A stretch of 64,000 nt of DNA from the NCBI GenBank assembly GCA_021781795.1, contig JAJXWA010000010.1, positions 720-64,719 of the forward strand, written 5' to 3'. Of the stretch, positions 29,222 to 38,367 are shown piece after piece. Within the stretch, counting starts at the first letter, position 1; every line of letters starts with the position of its first letter. The translations under genes and the position numbers were made by a program. The notes beneath the pieces are model-generated. The model searched no databases and was not told where the DNA came from. It saw only the letters and a program-made list of their open reading frames with translations. This DNA is from Acidobacteriota bacterium. GTDB taxonomy: Bacteria; Acidobacteriota; Terriglobia; Terriglobales; Acidobacteriaceae.

Positions 29222-29704
29222 TTATTCTTCCTCGTCGTCGATGTCGTGATCGTGGTCGTCAATGACGATGTCGTGGAAGCTGTCCATCTCTTCGAGCAGT
29301 GACTGGAAGCGCTCATACCACTCGGTGGTGGTCTCATGCAGGAAGGCGACTCCCTGATAGATGTAGCCAAGCTGGATGTAGCCAACCATGCCGGTGTATT
29401 TGCGCAGCAGTTGCGCCTCCACCAGCTCGGAGGCTTCCTCGTCGGGGTAGTTCATTTCAGTGGCCTGGTCGATGAGGCCGTCGAGGTCTTCGCGCTCGAG
29501 CGTCATCTCACTGAAGGTGATGAAGGGCGCGCCGACATGCTTGGCCATCTCTACAAAATCTTTCCAGGCGTCGGGGTTGTTCTCACTCTCCCAGAGGATG
29601 GAGGGGATGTCTTCAGTGACATAGCCGGGCAGGCGGCGCAAGCCATGACCCTCAATGAAGGCCACCATGTCGTCTTTCAGCGATAGCAGATTATCCGTGC
29701 TCAT
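29222..29704 (-). CDS. Conserved hypothetical protein with acidic tail, upstream of recJ
   Basis: 160-residue soluble, acidic protein. The ATG at 29704 is used instead of the in-frame TTG at 29710. It has no TM segment and mixed alpha/beta composition with aromatic-rich helices (TGMVGYIQLGYIYQGVAF). It ends in a run of Asp/Glu/His (DDHDHDIDDEEE), possibly metal-binding or electrostatic. It is separated from recJ by 5 bp, so the two share a transcript. I do not recognise the family; its placement suggests but does not prove a DNA-repair link. Confidence 0.7.
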   Translation of the reverse strand: MSTDNLLSLKDDMVAFIEGHGLRRLPGYVTEDIPSILWESENNPDAWKDFVEMAKHVGAPFITFSEMTLEREDLDGLIDQATEMNYPDEEASELVEAQLLRKYTGMVGYIQLGYIYQGVAFLHETTTEWYERFQSLLEEMDSFHDIVIDDHDHDIDDEEE

Positions 29705-29811
29705 GTTCAAATCACCATTTTCGCAGATGGGGGCGCGGGGGACTGTGGAAAGAGGGCGGCGCAGGACAAGGCGTTAATCTGAAAGAAAGAGACGCATTAG
29801 AGGAGAGAGCA

Positions 29812-30162
29812 TTGCCCGGATTTGAACGACATGTCTTTGTCTGCCACAATACGCGGCCGGAGGGTGCTCCGCGCGTGAGCTGCACGGCAGATGGCAAAAG
29901 CGAACTGCAGGCGGCGCTGCAGCAGCAGGTGAAGGCTGCGGGCCTTGGCCGCACCGTGAGGATCAACAAGTCCGGCTGCCTGGATCAGTGCGAGCATGGG
30001 CCGATGATGGTGGTGTATCCCGAGGCAGTGTGGTACGGGAGTGTGCGCGCGGAAGATGCGGCGGAAATCGTGCAGGAGCATCTGGTGGGCGGCAGGCCGG
30101 TGGAGCGGCTGCGCGTGGCAGACGGCTGCCTGAATGCGGAGAAGTGTCCGCACCGCGGCTGA
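29812..30162 (+). CDS. Thioredoxin-like [2Fe-2S] ferredoxin-domain protein
   Basis: 116-residue small electron-transfer protein. The likely start is TTG at 29812, supported by GAGGAGAGAG just upstream; no ATG or GTG lies nearby in frame. The fold is that of the NuoE-like / CobW-associated (2Fe-2S) family: HVFVCHNTR, a long helix, then SGCLDQCEHGPMMVVYP. Cluster ligands are the Cys of VFVCH, the Cys of RVSC or CLDQC, and Cys of the C-x3-C. Two extra Cys lie in the tail (CLNAEKCPH). The partner is unknown. Confidence 0.88.
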   Translation: MPGFERHVFVCHNTRPEGAPRVSCTADGKSELQAALQQQVKAAGLGRTVRINKSGCLDQCEHGPMMVVYPEAVWYGSVRAEDAAEIVQEHLVGGRPVERLRVADGCLNAEKCPHRG

Positions 30163-30268
30163 GGTAGAACTGCGTGACCTTTGTACCGGATCCGGACCGG
30201 AGCGCAGGCCGAATTTAGGTGAACCTTTCAGAGCCAGCCGCCGATAGGCGCGGTGTGGAGGGGTCACG

Positions 30269-30691
30269 ATGCGGCGATTGGACTTTCTACTGGTTGCGGC
30301 GATGCTGGGGATGACAGGCACGGGCGTGCAGGCTCAGGCGGGGCAAGTGATCCGAGTGGAGTGGCGGGTGAACTTCCCGGGGAATCTGCCGCCGGGGGCT
30401 CTGCTTTTATGCCGAGCGAAGATTGTGCCGGGCGTAGGGCGGGATATGGGCCCCGAAGAGAGCAGCGAAGCGACCGCTGAGGGGGCGAACAACGGGGCGA
30501 CGGTGGACTGCGCGGTGGAGGTGCCGGTGAGGCAGAACTCGTACCTGCATGGCGCTGCGCGGCTCAGTGTCGAGGTGGACGCAGTGACGCCCTCCGCCGC
30601 GGGAGCAGGGATGATCCACCTGTCAGAGGAAGTGGACCTTGCTTCTGAACCCGCGTGGGGCTCGGCGCTGCGCGTGAGCCTGCAGCGATAG
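30269..30691 (+). CDS. Secreted hypothetical protein
   Basis: 140-residue exported protein. A signal peptide ends VQAQ at residue 23. The mature part is beta-strand rich with two Cys (LLLCRAKIV and VDCAVEVPV) that could form a disulfide between strands. The middle holds a Glu/Ser/Ala-rich loop. No family recognised. It stands alone between the ferredoxin and DUF507 genes with about 100 bp on each side. Confidence 0.6.
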   Translation: MRRLDFLLVAAMLGMTGTGVQAQAGQVIRVEWRVNFPGNLPPGALLLCRAKIVPGVGRDMGPEESSEATAEGANNGATVDCAVEVPVRQNSYLHGAARLSVEVDAVTPSAAGAGMIHLSEEVDLASEPAWGSALRVSLQR

Positions 30692-30783
30692 GGTTTGCGG
30701 CCCGGTGCTGGCTTGAGAGCGGACGTTGGAGCCGTTGCGGTGTACAGGTGGGCGGCCGATGCAGTATCCTCGTGTTTTAGCCC

Positions 30784-31062
30784 ATGATCTTTTCCCGCGA
30801 ATACATAGGGTACCTTGCCCGCCGCACGGTCAAGCATCTGATCGACGCCAAGCTGATTACCACGCACGATCCGAAAGGGACGGAGTCGAAGGTGGCCGAA
30901 GCGTTGATTGACGAACTGTCGCTCGAAGACCGCATCAACGATGAAGTGCGCGTGATTCTGGAGGCATACTCCGAGGAGATGCGCAAGAGCGGAGCGCAGT
31001 ACGCCGAGATGTTCAAGAAGGTGAAGACCGAACTGGCGCGCAAGTACAAGGCGGTGCTATGA
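30784..31062 (+). CDS. DUF507 protein, first of a tandem pair
   Basis: 92-residue helical, highly charged protein of the DUF507 family, which is restricted to a few deep phyla including Acidobacteria and Aquificae and has no known function. It opens MIFSREYIGYLARRTVKHLI, has an acidic LSLEDRINDEVRVILEAYSEEM helix and a basic KKVKTELARKYK end. Its stop overlaps the start of the second copy (ATGA). The two share the order: short basic N-terminus, acidic central helix, Lys/Tyr-rich end. Confidence 0.85.
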   Translation: MIFSREYIGYLARRTVKHLIDAKLITTHDPKGTESKVAEALIDELSLEDRINDEVRVILEAYSEEMRKSGAQYAEMFKKVKTELARKYKAVL

Positions 31063-31334
31063 GGATCAGCCGCGACAAACTGAACAAGCTTGCGCACACG
31101 GTGGCCGATACGCTGGCGGAGATTGACGAGGTCGGGTTTCAGGAAGACCGCAACACAATTCGCCAGGAGGCGCGTAAGGCGCTGGAGATGCTGCTCACTG
31201 AGGAGTCAAAGATTGATGCGGCCGCACGGCAGAAGATTGCCTCGCAGCGGAAGATCATTCTGGAAGGCTCGCAGGAGTGGGAGATTCTGTATCGCAAGTA
31301 CTACAACGATGAAGTGAAGAAGCTGGGCATATAA
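31059..31334 (+). CDS. DUF507 protein, second of a tandem pair
   Basis: 91-residue DUF507 paralogue of the preceding gene, translationally coupled to it through a 4-bp ATGA overlap. Matching positions include MRISRDKLNKLAHTV versus MIFSREYIGYLARRTV and the closing EILYRKYYNDEVKKLGI. The obligate pairing suggests a heterodimer. Function unknown. A tRNA-Glu gene follows 89 bp downstream. Confidence 0.85.
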   Translation: MRISRDKLNKLAHTVADTLAEIDEVGFQEDRNTIRQEARKALEMLLTEESKIDAAARQKIASQRKIILEGSQEWEILYRKYYNDEVKKLGI

Positions 31335-31423
31335 GCCGTTCAACCCTGCACATGGCTTTGGCAGTTGGCCGCTTCTTTGTTAGACTCAGTAGGATGCCGA
31401 TTCCGGTCATCCCCGCAAAGTGT

Positions 31424-31498
31424 GGCGCTATCGTCTAGGGGTTAGGACGTGAGATTCTCAATCTTAAAACACGGGTTCGATTCCCGTTAGCGCTACCA
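31424..31498 (+). tRNA. tRNA-Glu(CTC)
   Basis: Complete cloverleaf of 75 nt. The acceptor stem is GGCGCTA with TAGCGCT (one G-T pair). The D-arm GTCTAGGGGTTAGGAC is typical of tRNA-Glu. The anticodon stem is TGAGA/TCTTA around loop TTCTCAA, giving anticodon CTC. The T-arm is ACGGGTTCGATTCCCGT. Discriminator A and an encoded CCA end at 31498. Confidence 0.97.
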
Positions 31499-31760
31499 AC
31501 ACTCGAAGAAGCCGCTTACCGGCTGGTGAATGAAGGGCGCGGCTGAAGCTGATTAGCTTGGGCTGCTTCGTCGCTGTTCGAATCGCATTTCCCCGTTCCT
31601 AGCGAGCGGTTCTGAAGCAAAATCAATCCTGCGACAATGTGCTCCGCGCCGCGAGATGCTGCGCATGCAGGGCTCAGGTCGGGCAGCCTTGTATCGTTGG
31701 TGGGGGCGGCGTGCGCCGCGATGGTCTGCAATCGGAATTTCGCTCTGCCGCAGGTGCTCC

Positions 31761-31783
31761 GCCAGAGGGTTGTGCCCTCTGGC
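31761..31783 (-). terminator. Hairpin after the GH3 gene
   Basis: Perfect 9-bp stem GCCAGAGGG/CCCTCTGGC with a 5-nt loop, 17 bp past the stop of the minus-strand beta-glucosidase gene. There is no T run, so the type is uncertain. The rest of the 300 bp between tRNA-Glu and this gene shows nothing recognisable. Confidence 0.55.
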
Positions 31784-31800
31784 AGAGGCTGCGGTCGAGG

Positions 31801-34068
31801 TTAGTAGGAGACTGCCTTTGTCAAAGGGAGATTCTGCGACGAGCCGCCGACGCGAATCTCGTACTGGCCTGGAACCAGCTTCCACGAATCGGAGGCTTCA
31901 TCGAATACAGTGAGTCGATCGCGACTGACGGGCACCGTGATCTGCTTTGACTCGCCGGGAGCCAGTTCAACTTTGCTCCAGCCGACGAGACGCTTGGGCG
32001 GTTCGCCGGCGGCTTCGGGTAAGGACGCATAGACCTGTGCTGTCTCCGCTCCGGCGCGCTGGCCGGTGTTCTTCACGGTGAAGCTGACGGTGGTGGAGTC
32101 GCCCGGATTCACCGTGAGCCCCGAATAGGCGAAGGTGGTGTAGGAGAGCCCGAAGCCGAACGGGAAGAGCACAGGTTTCTTCTCGGCGTCGTACCATTTG
32201 TAGCCGACTTTGAGCCCTTCGTCGTAGTGCACGTCAAAGAACGGACCGATGCCCATGGCCATGCCGATCATGCCGGGCGCTCCGACTAGTTTCGGTACTG
32301 GATGATTGGCGTCGGGCTTGGGCGGGGCGAGGTGAGTGGGATGGGGTAGGTCAGCCTCGCTCCTAGGGAAGGTGATGGGGAGCTTTCCGGAGGGGTTGAC
32401 GTCGCCGAAGAGGAGATTGGCGATGGCCGGCCCGCCGCGAATGCCGGGATACCAGGCCTCGAGGATGGCAGGGACCTGATCGACCCACGGCATGAGCGCG
32501 GCGCCGCCGGTCTCAAGCACGACGATGGTGTGGGGATTGGCAGCGGTGACGGCTTCGATCAATGCATCCTGATTGCCGGGCAGGGAGAGGTTCGCGAGGT
32601 CCATGCCCTCGGACTCATGCTGTACCGCGAAGACGATGGCGACCTGCGACTCCCTGGCAAGGGCGGCGGCGGAAGCAGTATCGGTGCCGGGGTCATATCG
32701 AACCGTGGCGTGCGGCGCTTTTTCCATGATTGCCTTCAGCGGTGCGGAACGTTGATAGGCCTCGACGAGCATGAAGCTCGTGAAAGGGTTGTTCATCAGT
32801 TCGGGCGGCGGAGGGACGGGATTACCACCGGCGGGCGAGACCTGCGACGAGCCCCCGCCGGACATCACGCCGACATTAGCGTGGCCACCGATGATGGCTA
32901 TCGACCGGATGGATGCGGCGTTGAGCGGGAGGGTGCTGTTCTCATTTCTGAGCAGCACGGCGCCATTTTCCTCGGTCTTCTGCGCGACCTTGAAGCCCTG
33001 CATGACGTTCGGCGACTCCGGATGCGGGGGATCGTCCACAATGCCCGCGTCGAACTCCGTGCGGAGGACGCGGTGCACCATGTCGTTGAGGCGGCTCATC
33101 GGGACATCGCCCCCTTCAACGGCTTTCTTGAGCGGCTCGCCGAAGGAATCGTTGCCCGGCATTTCTACATCGAGGCCGGCCATGGCCGCGTTCACTGTGC
33201 TCTGCGTGCCGCCCCAGTCAGAGACAACAAAGCCCTTGAAGCCGAAGTCCTTCTTCAGCACATCGGAGAGCGTGTAGGAATTTTCGCAGGCATAGGTGCC
33301 GTTGATGCGGTTATAGGAGCACATGACGGCGCCCGCGCCGGAGTCTTTCAGCGCAATTTGAAAGGCCATCAGATCGCTTTCGCGCATGGCGCGCTTGCCG
33401 ATGATGGAGTTGACGACGATGCGGCCCGCGTCCTGGTCATTGACGGCGTAGTGCTTGACATCGGTGATGATGTGCAGAGCTTTTTCCGCTTTCAGTTCCT
33501 GGCCGGCGAGCGTGCCTGCGAGCAGCGGGTCCTCGCCCTTGTATTCAAAGGTGCGGCCGTCTCGCGGCTCGCGGATCATATTGATGCCGGAGCCGAGCGA
33601 CATATTGAATCCCATGGCGCGCATCTCGTGGCCCAGCATGGTTCCAATCTCGTAGGAGAGCGCGGGGTCCCATGCTGCGGCCATGGCTTCGGCCGAAGGC
33701 AGAGCCGTCGCATAGCGGCCCTTCTCGCCTGCGCCGGAGACACCCTCGACGGAGTCGGTCATCTGGAGATCGGGGATGCCGAGGCGGGGAATGCCGGGGA
33801 TAAAGCCGGCGGCAGAAATCGCGCGGGTTCCGGGACCGGACTCCGGCTGCATCATCATGGCTTGCCAGCCGAGACCATGGAGGAACTGAATCTTTTCGTC
33901 GAGGGTCAATTGCTGGATGACCAGGTCGGCACGCTGATCGGGTGAGAGGTTCTTGTCTGACCACGGGAAGTGTTTGGGCGGAGCCATACCGGGAATCTGG
34001 GCAATTGACGCTGTGGATGGGATGAGTACGAGGAGTAGGAAGACCGAGCCAGTGATGCGTACTTTCAT
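31801..34068 (-). CDS. Secreted GH3 beta-glucosidase
   Basis: 755-residue exported glycoside hydrolase that probably removes terminal beta-linked glucose or xylose from oligosaccharides. The ATG at 34068 has GGAG 8 nt upstream and gives a signal peptide ending SIAQ at residue 23. The GH3 N-domain contains the LTLDEKIQFLHG start, HYAVNDQ and RESDLMAFQIALK. The nucleophile is Asp284 in VVSDWGGTQ. The C-domain has GGHANVGVMSGGGSS and LFGDVNPSGKLPITFP. A fibronectin-III-like domain closes the protein (LTVNPGDSTTVSFTVKNTG to the end). Full-length three-domain architecture. Confidence 0.95.
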   Translation of the reverse strand: MKVRITGSVFLLLVLIPSTASIAQIPGMAPPKHFPWSDKNLSPDQRADLVIQQLTLDEKIQFLHGLGWQAMMMQPESGPGTRAISAAGFIPGIPRLGIPDLQMTDSVEGVSGAGEKGRYATALPSAEAMAAAWDPALSYEIGTMLGHEMRAMGFNMSLGSGINMIREPRDGRTFEYKGEDPLLAGTLAGQELKAEKALHIITDVKHYAVNDQDAGRIVVNSIIGKRAMRESDLMAFQIALKDSGAGAVMCSYNRINGTYACENSYTLSDVLKKDFGFKGFVVSDWGGTQSTVNAAMAGLDVEMPGNDSFGEPLKKAVEGGDVPMSRLNDMVHRVLRTEFDAGIVDDPPHPESPNVMQGFKVAQKTEENGAVLLRNENSTLPLNAASIRSIAIIGGHANVGVMSGGGSSQVSPAGGNPVPPPPELMNNPFTSFMLVEAYQRSAPLKAIMEKAPHATVRYDPGTDTASAAALARESQVAIVFAVQHESEGMDLANLSLPGNQDALIEAVTAANPHTIVVLETGGAALMPWVDQVPAILEAWYPGIRGGPAIANLLFGDVNPSGKLPITFPRSEADLPHPTHLAPPKPDANHPVPKLVGAPGMIGMAMGIGPFFDVHYDEGLKVGYKWYDAEKKPVLFPFGFGLSYTTFAYSGLTVNPGDSTTVSFTVKNTGQRAGAETAQVYASLPEAAGEPPKRLVGWSKVELAPGESKQITVPVSRDRLTVFDEASDSWKLVPGQYEIRVGGSSQNLPLTKAVSY

Positions 34069-34331
34069 GAGGGCAACTCCATTCTGCGTGTCCCGTATCG
34101 GCACCGTGCCTTGCTACGACCGCGCAATCAGCGAACAGCGACCGATGTCCTTTATAAATCAGGAGGGCGAGAATTGCGATGGAACAGTTGGCTGTGGGCG
34201 AGCACAGAGCGCGATGGCAGACATCCACGCCAGTCATTAGCGAAGGCAAACGAGACACCTGGCTGCGCGGACCTCAACAATGGGCGTCGACTCCGTGCTG
34301 AAGCCGCTCACCATTGTGCGTGCTGTACAGA

Positions 34332-35408
34332 TCATGCCAGAAACATGCAGTCGCCATAGCTGAAGAAGCGGTAACGTTGCTCGACTGCGTGGCGATAGGC
34401 AGCCAATGTGCGCTCGCGACCAGCGAAGGCGCTTACCAGCATGAGCAGGCTGGACTGCGGCAGATGAAAGTTGGTCAGCAACGCACTGACCAGCCGGAAC
34501 TCGAATCCGGGAGCGATGAAGATGTTGGTCGTGGCTGCGCCGGGCGCGAGATCTGCGTCCCCGGCAGCAAGACCGGCGCTCTCAAGCGTACGGACGACGG
34601 TGGTTCCGACGGCGATGATGCGGCGGCTCTCGCGGCGGGCGCGGTTGAGGGCGTCGGCAGTCTCCGCGCTGAATTCGTATCGCTCGCGATGCAGATGGAC
34701 CTGATCCACACGCTCCACGCGCAGCGGAGCGAAGGTGCCGAGACCCACATGAAGGGTGACATAGGCGACTTCGATGCCACGAGCAGCGAGAGATTCGAGC
34801 ACATCCGGCGTGAAATGCAGGCCCGCTGTGGGCGCTGCGACTGAGCCGCGCTCGCGCGCGAAGACGGTCTGGTAGCGGTCACGGTCTGCGGGCGCATCGC
34901 TGCGGTGGATGTAGGGCGGCAGAGGCATGTGGCCGATCTGTTCCAGCGCGGCGTAGAAGTCCGGTACGCTCTGAAAGCGCAGCAGGCGCTCACCCAGCTC
35001 GCCTCGTTCGACCACTTCGGCTTCGAGAATGGTCTCGCCAGTCGAGGAAGGAAAGACGAGCCGCTCGCCGACTGCAACTTTTTTGCCGGGCCGCACCAGC
35101 GCTCGCCAGGTGTGGGTTGCAGTGGGCTCGGCGAGTAGGACTTCTATTCGCGCCGTTGGCTCCTGGCGATCGCGCACGGTGGTGCGTCGGGCAAACAGGC
35201 GCGCGGGAATCACGCGGCTGTTGTTGAGAACGAGCAGATCGCCGGGTGCAAGGAGTGATGGAAAATCAGCAAACCACCTGTCTCGCAGAGCGCCGCTCGC
35301 GCGGTCGACCACGAGCATGCGGCTCTGGCCGCGCTCATGGGGCGGCTGCTGGGCGATGAGTTCCGGGGGCAGATGAAAGTCGAAATCAGAGACGCGCAGA
35401 TCGCTCAC
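34332..35408 (-). CDS. queA: S-adenosylmethionine:tRNA ribosyltransferase-isomerase
   Basis: 358-residue enzyme converting preQ1 at tRNA position 34 to epoxyqueuosine using the ribosyl group of SAM. Family motifs: [103 protein letters not shown]. The GTG start overlaps the stop of the DUF374 gene (GTGA), so it is the last gene of a four-gene minus-strand operon. The 263 bp upstream of the GH3 gene contains nothing recognisable. Confidence 0.97.
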   Translation of the reverse strand: MSDLRVSDFDFHLPPELIAQQPPHERGQSRMLVVDRASGALRDRWFADFPSLLAPGDLLVLNNSRVIPARLFARRTTVRDRQEPTARIEVLLAEPTATHTWRALVRPGKKVAVGERLVFPSSTGETILEAEVVERGELGERLLRFQSVPDFYAALEQIGHMPLPPYIHRSDAPADRDRYQTVFARERGSVAAPTAGLHFTPDVLESLAARGIEVAYVTLHVGLGTFAPLRVERVDQVHLHRERYEFSAETADALNRARRESRRIIAVGTTVVRTLESAGLAAGDADLAPGAATTNIFIAPGFEFRLVSALLTNFHLPQSSLLMLVSAFAGRERTLAAYRHAVEQRYRFFSYGDCMFLA

Positions 35409-36100
35409 TGGGCCGCCTTTCCAAAGTGAGCGAGGGCGCGGATGCGGGCGCGTTCGAGGGCGGCATTCAGTTCTTCGCGCTTTAATTCAAACTGCTCGGC
35501 GGGTAAGCCTTCAGGAACGTGGGTCCACTGGGCCCAACTGACGCAGATGCGCGTGAACGGTTTGGGAATGAGGAAGCGGTCCCAGGAATTCAGCGTCCAG
35601 GCGCGTTCCGGTTCAAGGTGGAAGACGCCGATGGGTGCGCCGGTCACTTGTGCGAGCTTGATAGGGCCCATTTTGGTGCGATAGATGGGGCCGCGCGGAC
35701 CGTCGGCAGTGAAGATGGCGGTGCCGCCGCTCTCGATGATGCGGCGCAGGCCGAGCAGGCCTTCCTGCCCGCCGCGCGAGCTGGAGCCGCGCACGGCATC
35801 GTATCCGAATCTGCGCAGAATGCGCGTAATCAGTTCGCCGTCGAAGCTGCGGCTGATGAGGATGACCGCGTGCGAGTGGCGGAAGTAGACGGTACAGGGA
35901 AGCACGCATTGGTGCCAGAAGCAGTAGATCTCCGGGCCCGGCTTCTGGCCGCAGAGCACGGGCGTTACGCCGTCTTCTGCGATCACTTCGAAACGCCAAG
36001 TGAGGCCCACGAGCCGGACGAGCGCAGAGACCAGAGGCGGTGCGATGGCCAGAACCAGACGCTGGGTGAGGGTGAATCTGTTGCTGGGTTGCGCGGTCAC
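35405..36100 (-). CDS. DUF374 lysophospholipid acyltransferase-like protein
   Basis: 231-residue membrane-associated acyltransferase of the DUF374 class (LpxL/PlsC superfamily). GTG start. A hydrophobic segment covers residues 13-33. The conserved block [12 protein letters not shown] holds the catalytic His, and [25 protein letters not shown] and [16 protein letters not shown] are DUF374 signatures. The usual role proposed is acylating a lipid A precursor or phospholipid. It starts 10 bp after the ABC permease and is coupled to queA. Confidence 0.88.
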   Translation of the reverse strand: MTAQPSNRFTLTQRLVLAIAPPLVSALVRLVGLTWRFEVIAEDGVTPVLCGQKPGPEIYCFWHQCVLPCTVYFRHSHAVILISRSFDGELITRILRRFGYDAVRGSSSRGGQEGLLGLRRIIESGGTAIFTADGPRGPIYRTKMGPIKLAQVTGAPIGVFHLEPERAWTLNSWDRFLIPKPFTRICVSWAQWTHVPEGLPAEQFELKREELNAALERARIRALAHFGKAAQ

Positions 36101-36110
36101 TCTCCTGATT

Positions 36111-37358
36111 CTAGCTGTAGCGCAACCAGCGGAGGAGTTCAGGGAGCGTGGCGCGCTTGCCGTACATTAGGATGCCGATGCGATAGAGGCGCGCAGAGAA
36201 CCAGAGCACACCCCAGATGCTGAGCGCGAGAAGGCCGATGGAGACGGCGAACTGCCACGCGGGAGGAATCTCGGCGGCCATGCGCAGGAACATGATGACG
36301 GGCGCTGTAGGCGGAAAGAAGGAAGCGGCGACGGACCAGATGGAATTGGAGTCGTTGATGACGACCAGGATGAGTGCGAAGCTGAGCCATGTGGGAGCGG
36401 CGGCAAGCGGCGTATACATCTGCAGCTCCTGTTCGGTTTCGCAGGTGGCCGCAAGACCGGCGAAGAGTGAGCTATAAAGCAGGTAGCCCAGCACGAAGTA
36501 AACAGGGAACAGGACTGCCTCAGCCCATGAAATGTGGACGGTGAAGTCGCCGGTGAGCACGGCGCTGGCGAAGGGCGAGACGAGGATGGCTGCAGCGGCA
36601 ACCAGCCAGATGGCAATCTGGGTGAGGCCGACGGCGCCGACGCCGATGAGCTTGCCGGCAAGCAGGTCTGCGGGGCGAGCGATGGAGAGCATGACTTCGA
36701 AGATGCGCGAGGTCTTCTCCTGAATGATGGAGCGGGCCACGTTCATGCCATAGATCATGGTGGTCATGGAGAGCAGAATCGCCATGATGTAGCCCTTCCA
36801 GAACGAGGCCTCAGCGCTGGATCGGACGACTGTACCATCTTTGTGTGCCTGATAGGTGGTGATCGAAATGCCTTCGACCAGCGCGTCCGCGGCTACCTGG
36901 TTCATGCCTCCGGTGGTGAGGCGCTCGTCGAGCAGAGCGTGATTGAGCGCGGAGCGAATGCGTCCGGTGGTGATGAAGTCGCCTGCGGATTGCGATGTGT
37001 ATGTCGCGGCGGGCTGCTTGCCGGGTGTGGTTTCGACCGAGAGCAGGCCGTCGAGTGTGCCGTCTTCTACTTTACTCAACAGCAGCGCGCGGTCCTGCGG
37101 CGTTGCAGGCGCGGCGACGATGACAGTGGCTTTGGCCTGCTTGTCGCCAAGGAGATTATGGCGGATCTGCTCGGCGAGGGCAGGATCATTGGATGCGACT
37201 GCGACGCGGCGGTTGGCGCCGAGGCCGAGGCTGGAGAGATAGCTGACGCCGACGATCAGGGCAAAGACCGCGGGCAGGCCGATGGTGGTCATTTTGAAGG
37301 CGCGGCCGCGGACCTGTTCGAGGTATTCGCGGCGCGCGATGAGCAGGATGCTATGCAT
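36111..37358 (-). CDS. ABC-2 type permease, NatB-like
   Basis: 415-residue inner-membrane half of an ABC exporter. The ATG at 37358 lies 8 bp inside the ATPase gene. A first TM (residues 20-40) is followed by a large extracytoplasmic domain (about 45-175). Five more helices follow, with MYGMNVARSIIQEKTSRIFEVMLS and LLAGKLIGVGAVGLTQIAIW, the typical NatB/YhaP core. Homologues export sodium or act in antibiotic resistance, but the substrate here is not readable. Confidence 0.9.
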   Translation of the reverse strand: MHSILLIARREYLEQVRGRAFKMTTIGLPAVFALIVGVSYLSSLGLGANRRVAVASNDPALAEQIRHNLLGDKQAKATVIVAAPATPQDRALLLSKVEDGTLDGLLSVETTPGKQPAATYTSQSAGDFITTGRIRSALNHALLDERLTTGGMNQVAADALVEGISITTYQAHKDGTVVRSSAEASFWKGYIMAILLSMTTMIYGMNVARSIIQEKTSRIFEVMLSIARPADLLAGKLIGVGAVGLTQIAIWLVAAAAILVSPFASAVLTGDFTVHISWAEAVLFPVYFVLGYLLYSSLFAGLAATCETEQELQMYTPLAAAPTWLSFALILVVINDSNSIWSVAASFFPPTAPVIMFLRMAAEIPPAWQFAVSIGLLALSIWGVLWFSARLYRIGILMYGKRATLPELLRWLRYS

Positions 37359-38253
37359 CGACTTTGCCTCCGACCGTCTGGATGAAGATCTCTTCGAGGG
37401 AGGGCTCGACGAGTTCGAAGCGGTAGATTGTAGCAGCGGCTGAGGCCTCGTGGAGAAGCTTTTGCGCATCGCCGTGGGGTTTAAGGCGAATCTCAGCGTG
37501 CCCCGAGAAGTTTTTTGCCTCGGCGACTTCGCTGCTGCGCAGGAAGGAATCGCTCCCCTCAAACTCTACGAGGACGTGGTTGCGTTCATAGCGAGATTTG
37601 ATTTCGCGCATGCGGCCAGAGAGCACGGCCCGGCCCTGATGGATGAGGCAGATGGAATCGCAGAGCTTTTCTACCTGATCCATGCGGTGCGTGGAGAAGA
37701 TGATGGCCTTGCCCTGATCCTTCAGGGCCAGCAGCGTCTGCTCCAGCAGCTTGGCGTTGACGGGATCAAGACCGCTGAAGGGCTCATCCATGATAATCAG
37801 CGCGGGGTCATGGAGAAGTGTGCCGATGAACTGGATCTTCTGCTGCATACCCTTCGAGAGCTCTTCAGTTTTCTTGTGCAAAGAATCGTCGATTTGAAGC
37901 CGTCTGGCCCAGCTCGTGGCACGCTGATGTGCGTCTTCGGCATGCAGGCCGTGAAGCTGGCCGAAGAAGACAAGCTGATCGAGCACCTTCATCTTCTTGT
38001 AAAGGCCGCGCTCTTCCGGCAGGTAGCCGACGCGCTTGAGGCTCCCGCGTTCAAAAGGCCTGTCAAACAGGCGGATGCTGCCGCTGTCGGGCAGCGTAAT
38101 CCCCATCATCATGCGAATGGAACTGGTCTTACCCGCGCCATTCGGGCCAAGAAGGCCAAACATCTGCCCAGCTTCGACCGAGAAGGCGAGATGATCCACA
38201 GCAACCTTGCTCTCGTAGGCCTTGGTTACCTCTGCAAGTTCGACGACGGGCAT
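37351..38253 (-). CDS. ABC transporter ATPase, NatA-like
   Basis: 300-residue ATP-binding partner of the adjacent permease. Walker A GPNGAGKTS at residues 36-44, Q-loop replaced by LPEERGLY, signature ELSKGMQQK, Walker B ALIIMDEPFSGLD and switch His in FSTHRMD. The C-terminal 85 residues are a DUF4162-like extension typical of NatA/drug ATPases. First gene of the natA-natB-DUF374-queA operon; the 114 bp upstream would carry the promoter. Confidence 0.92.
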   Translation of the reverse strand: MPVVELAEVTKAYESKVAVDHLAFSVEAGQMFGLLGPNGAGKTSSIRMMMGITLPDSGSIRLFDRPFERGSLKRVGYLPEERGLYKKMKVLDQLVFFGQLHGLHAEDAHQRATSWARRLQIDDSLHKKTEELSKGMQQKIQFIGTLLHDPALIIMDEPFSGLDPVNAKLLEQTLLALKDQGKAIIFSTHRMDQVEKLCDSICLIHQGRAVLSGRMREIKSRYERNHVLVEFEGSDSFLRSSEVAEAKNFSGHAEIRLKPHGDAQKLLHEASAAATIYRFELVEPSLEEIFIQTVGGKVDA

Positions 38254-38367
38254 ACATGCTCCAAGATCAGACGATGAACGGCAAGAACGGAGGAAGTTTC
38301 AGGTGATGGCAAACGGACAACATGCGCTGGTGTAAGCCGGCGAATCCGATGGAAGGGAACTGAAGAA

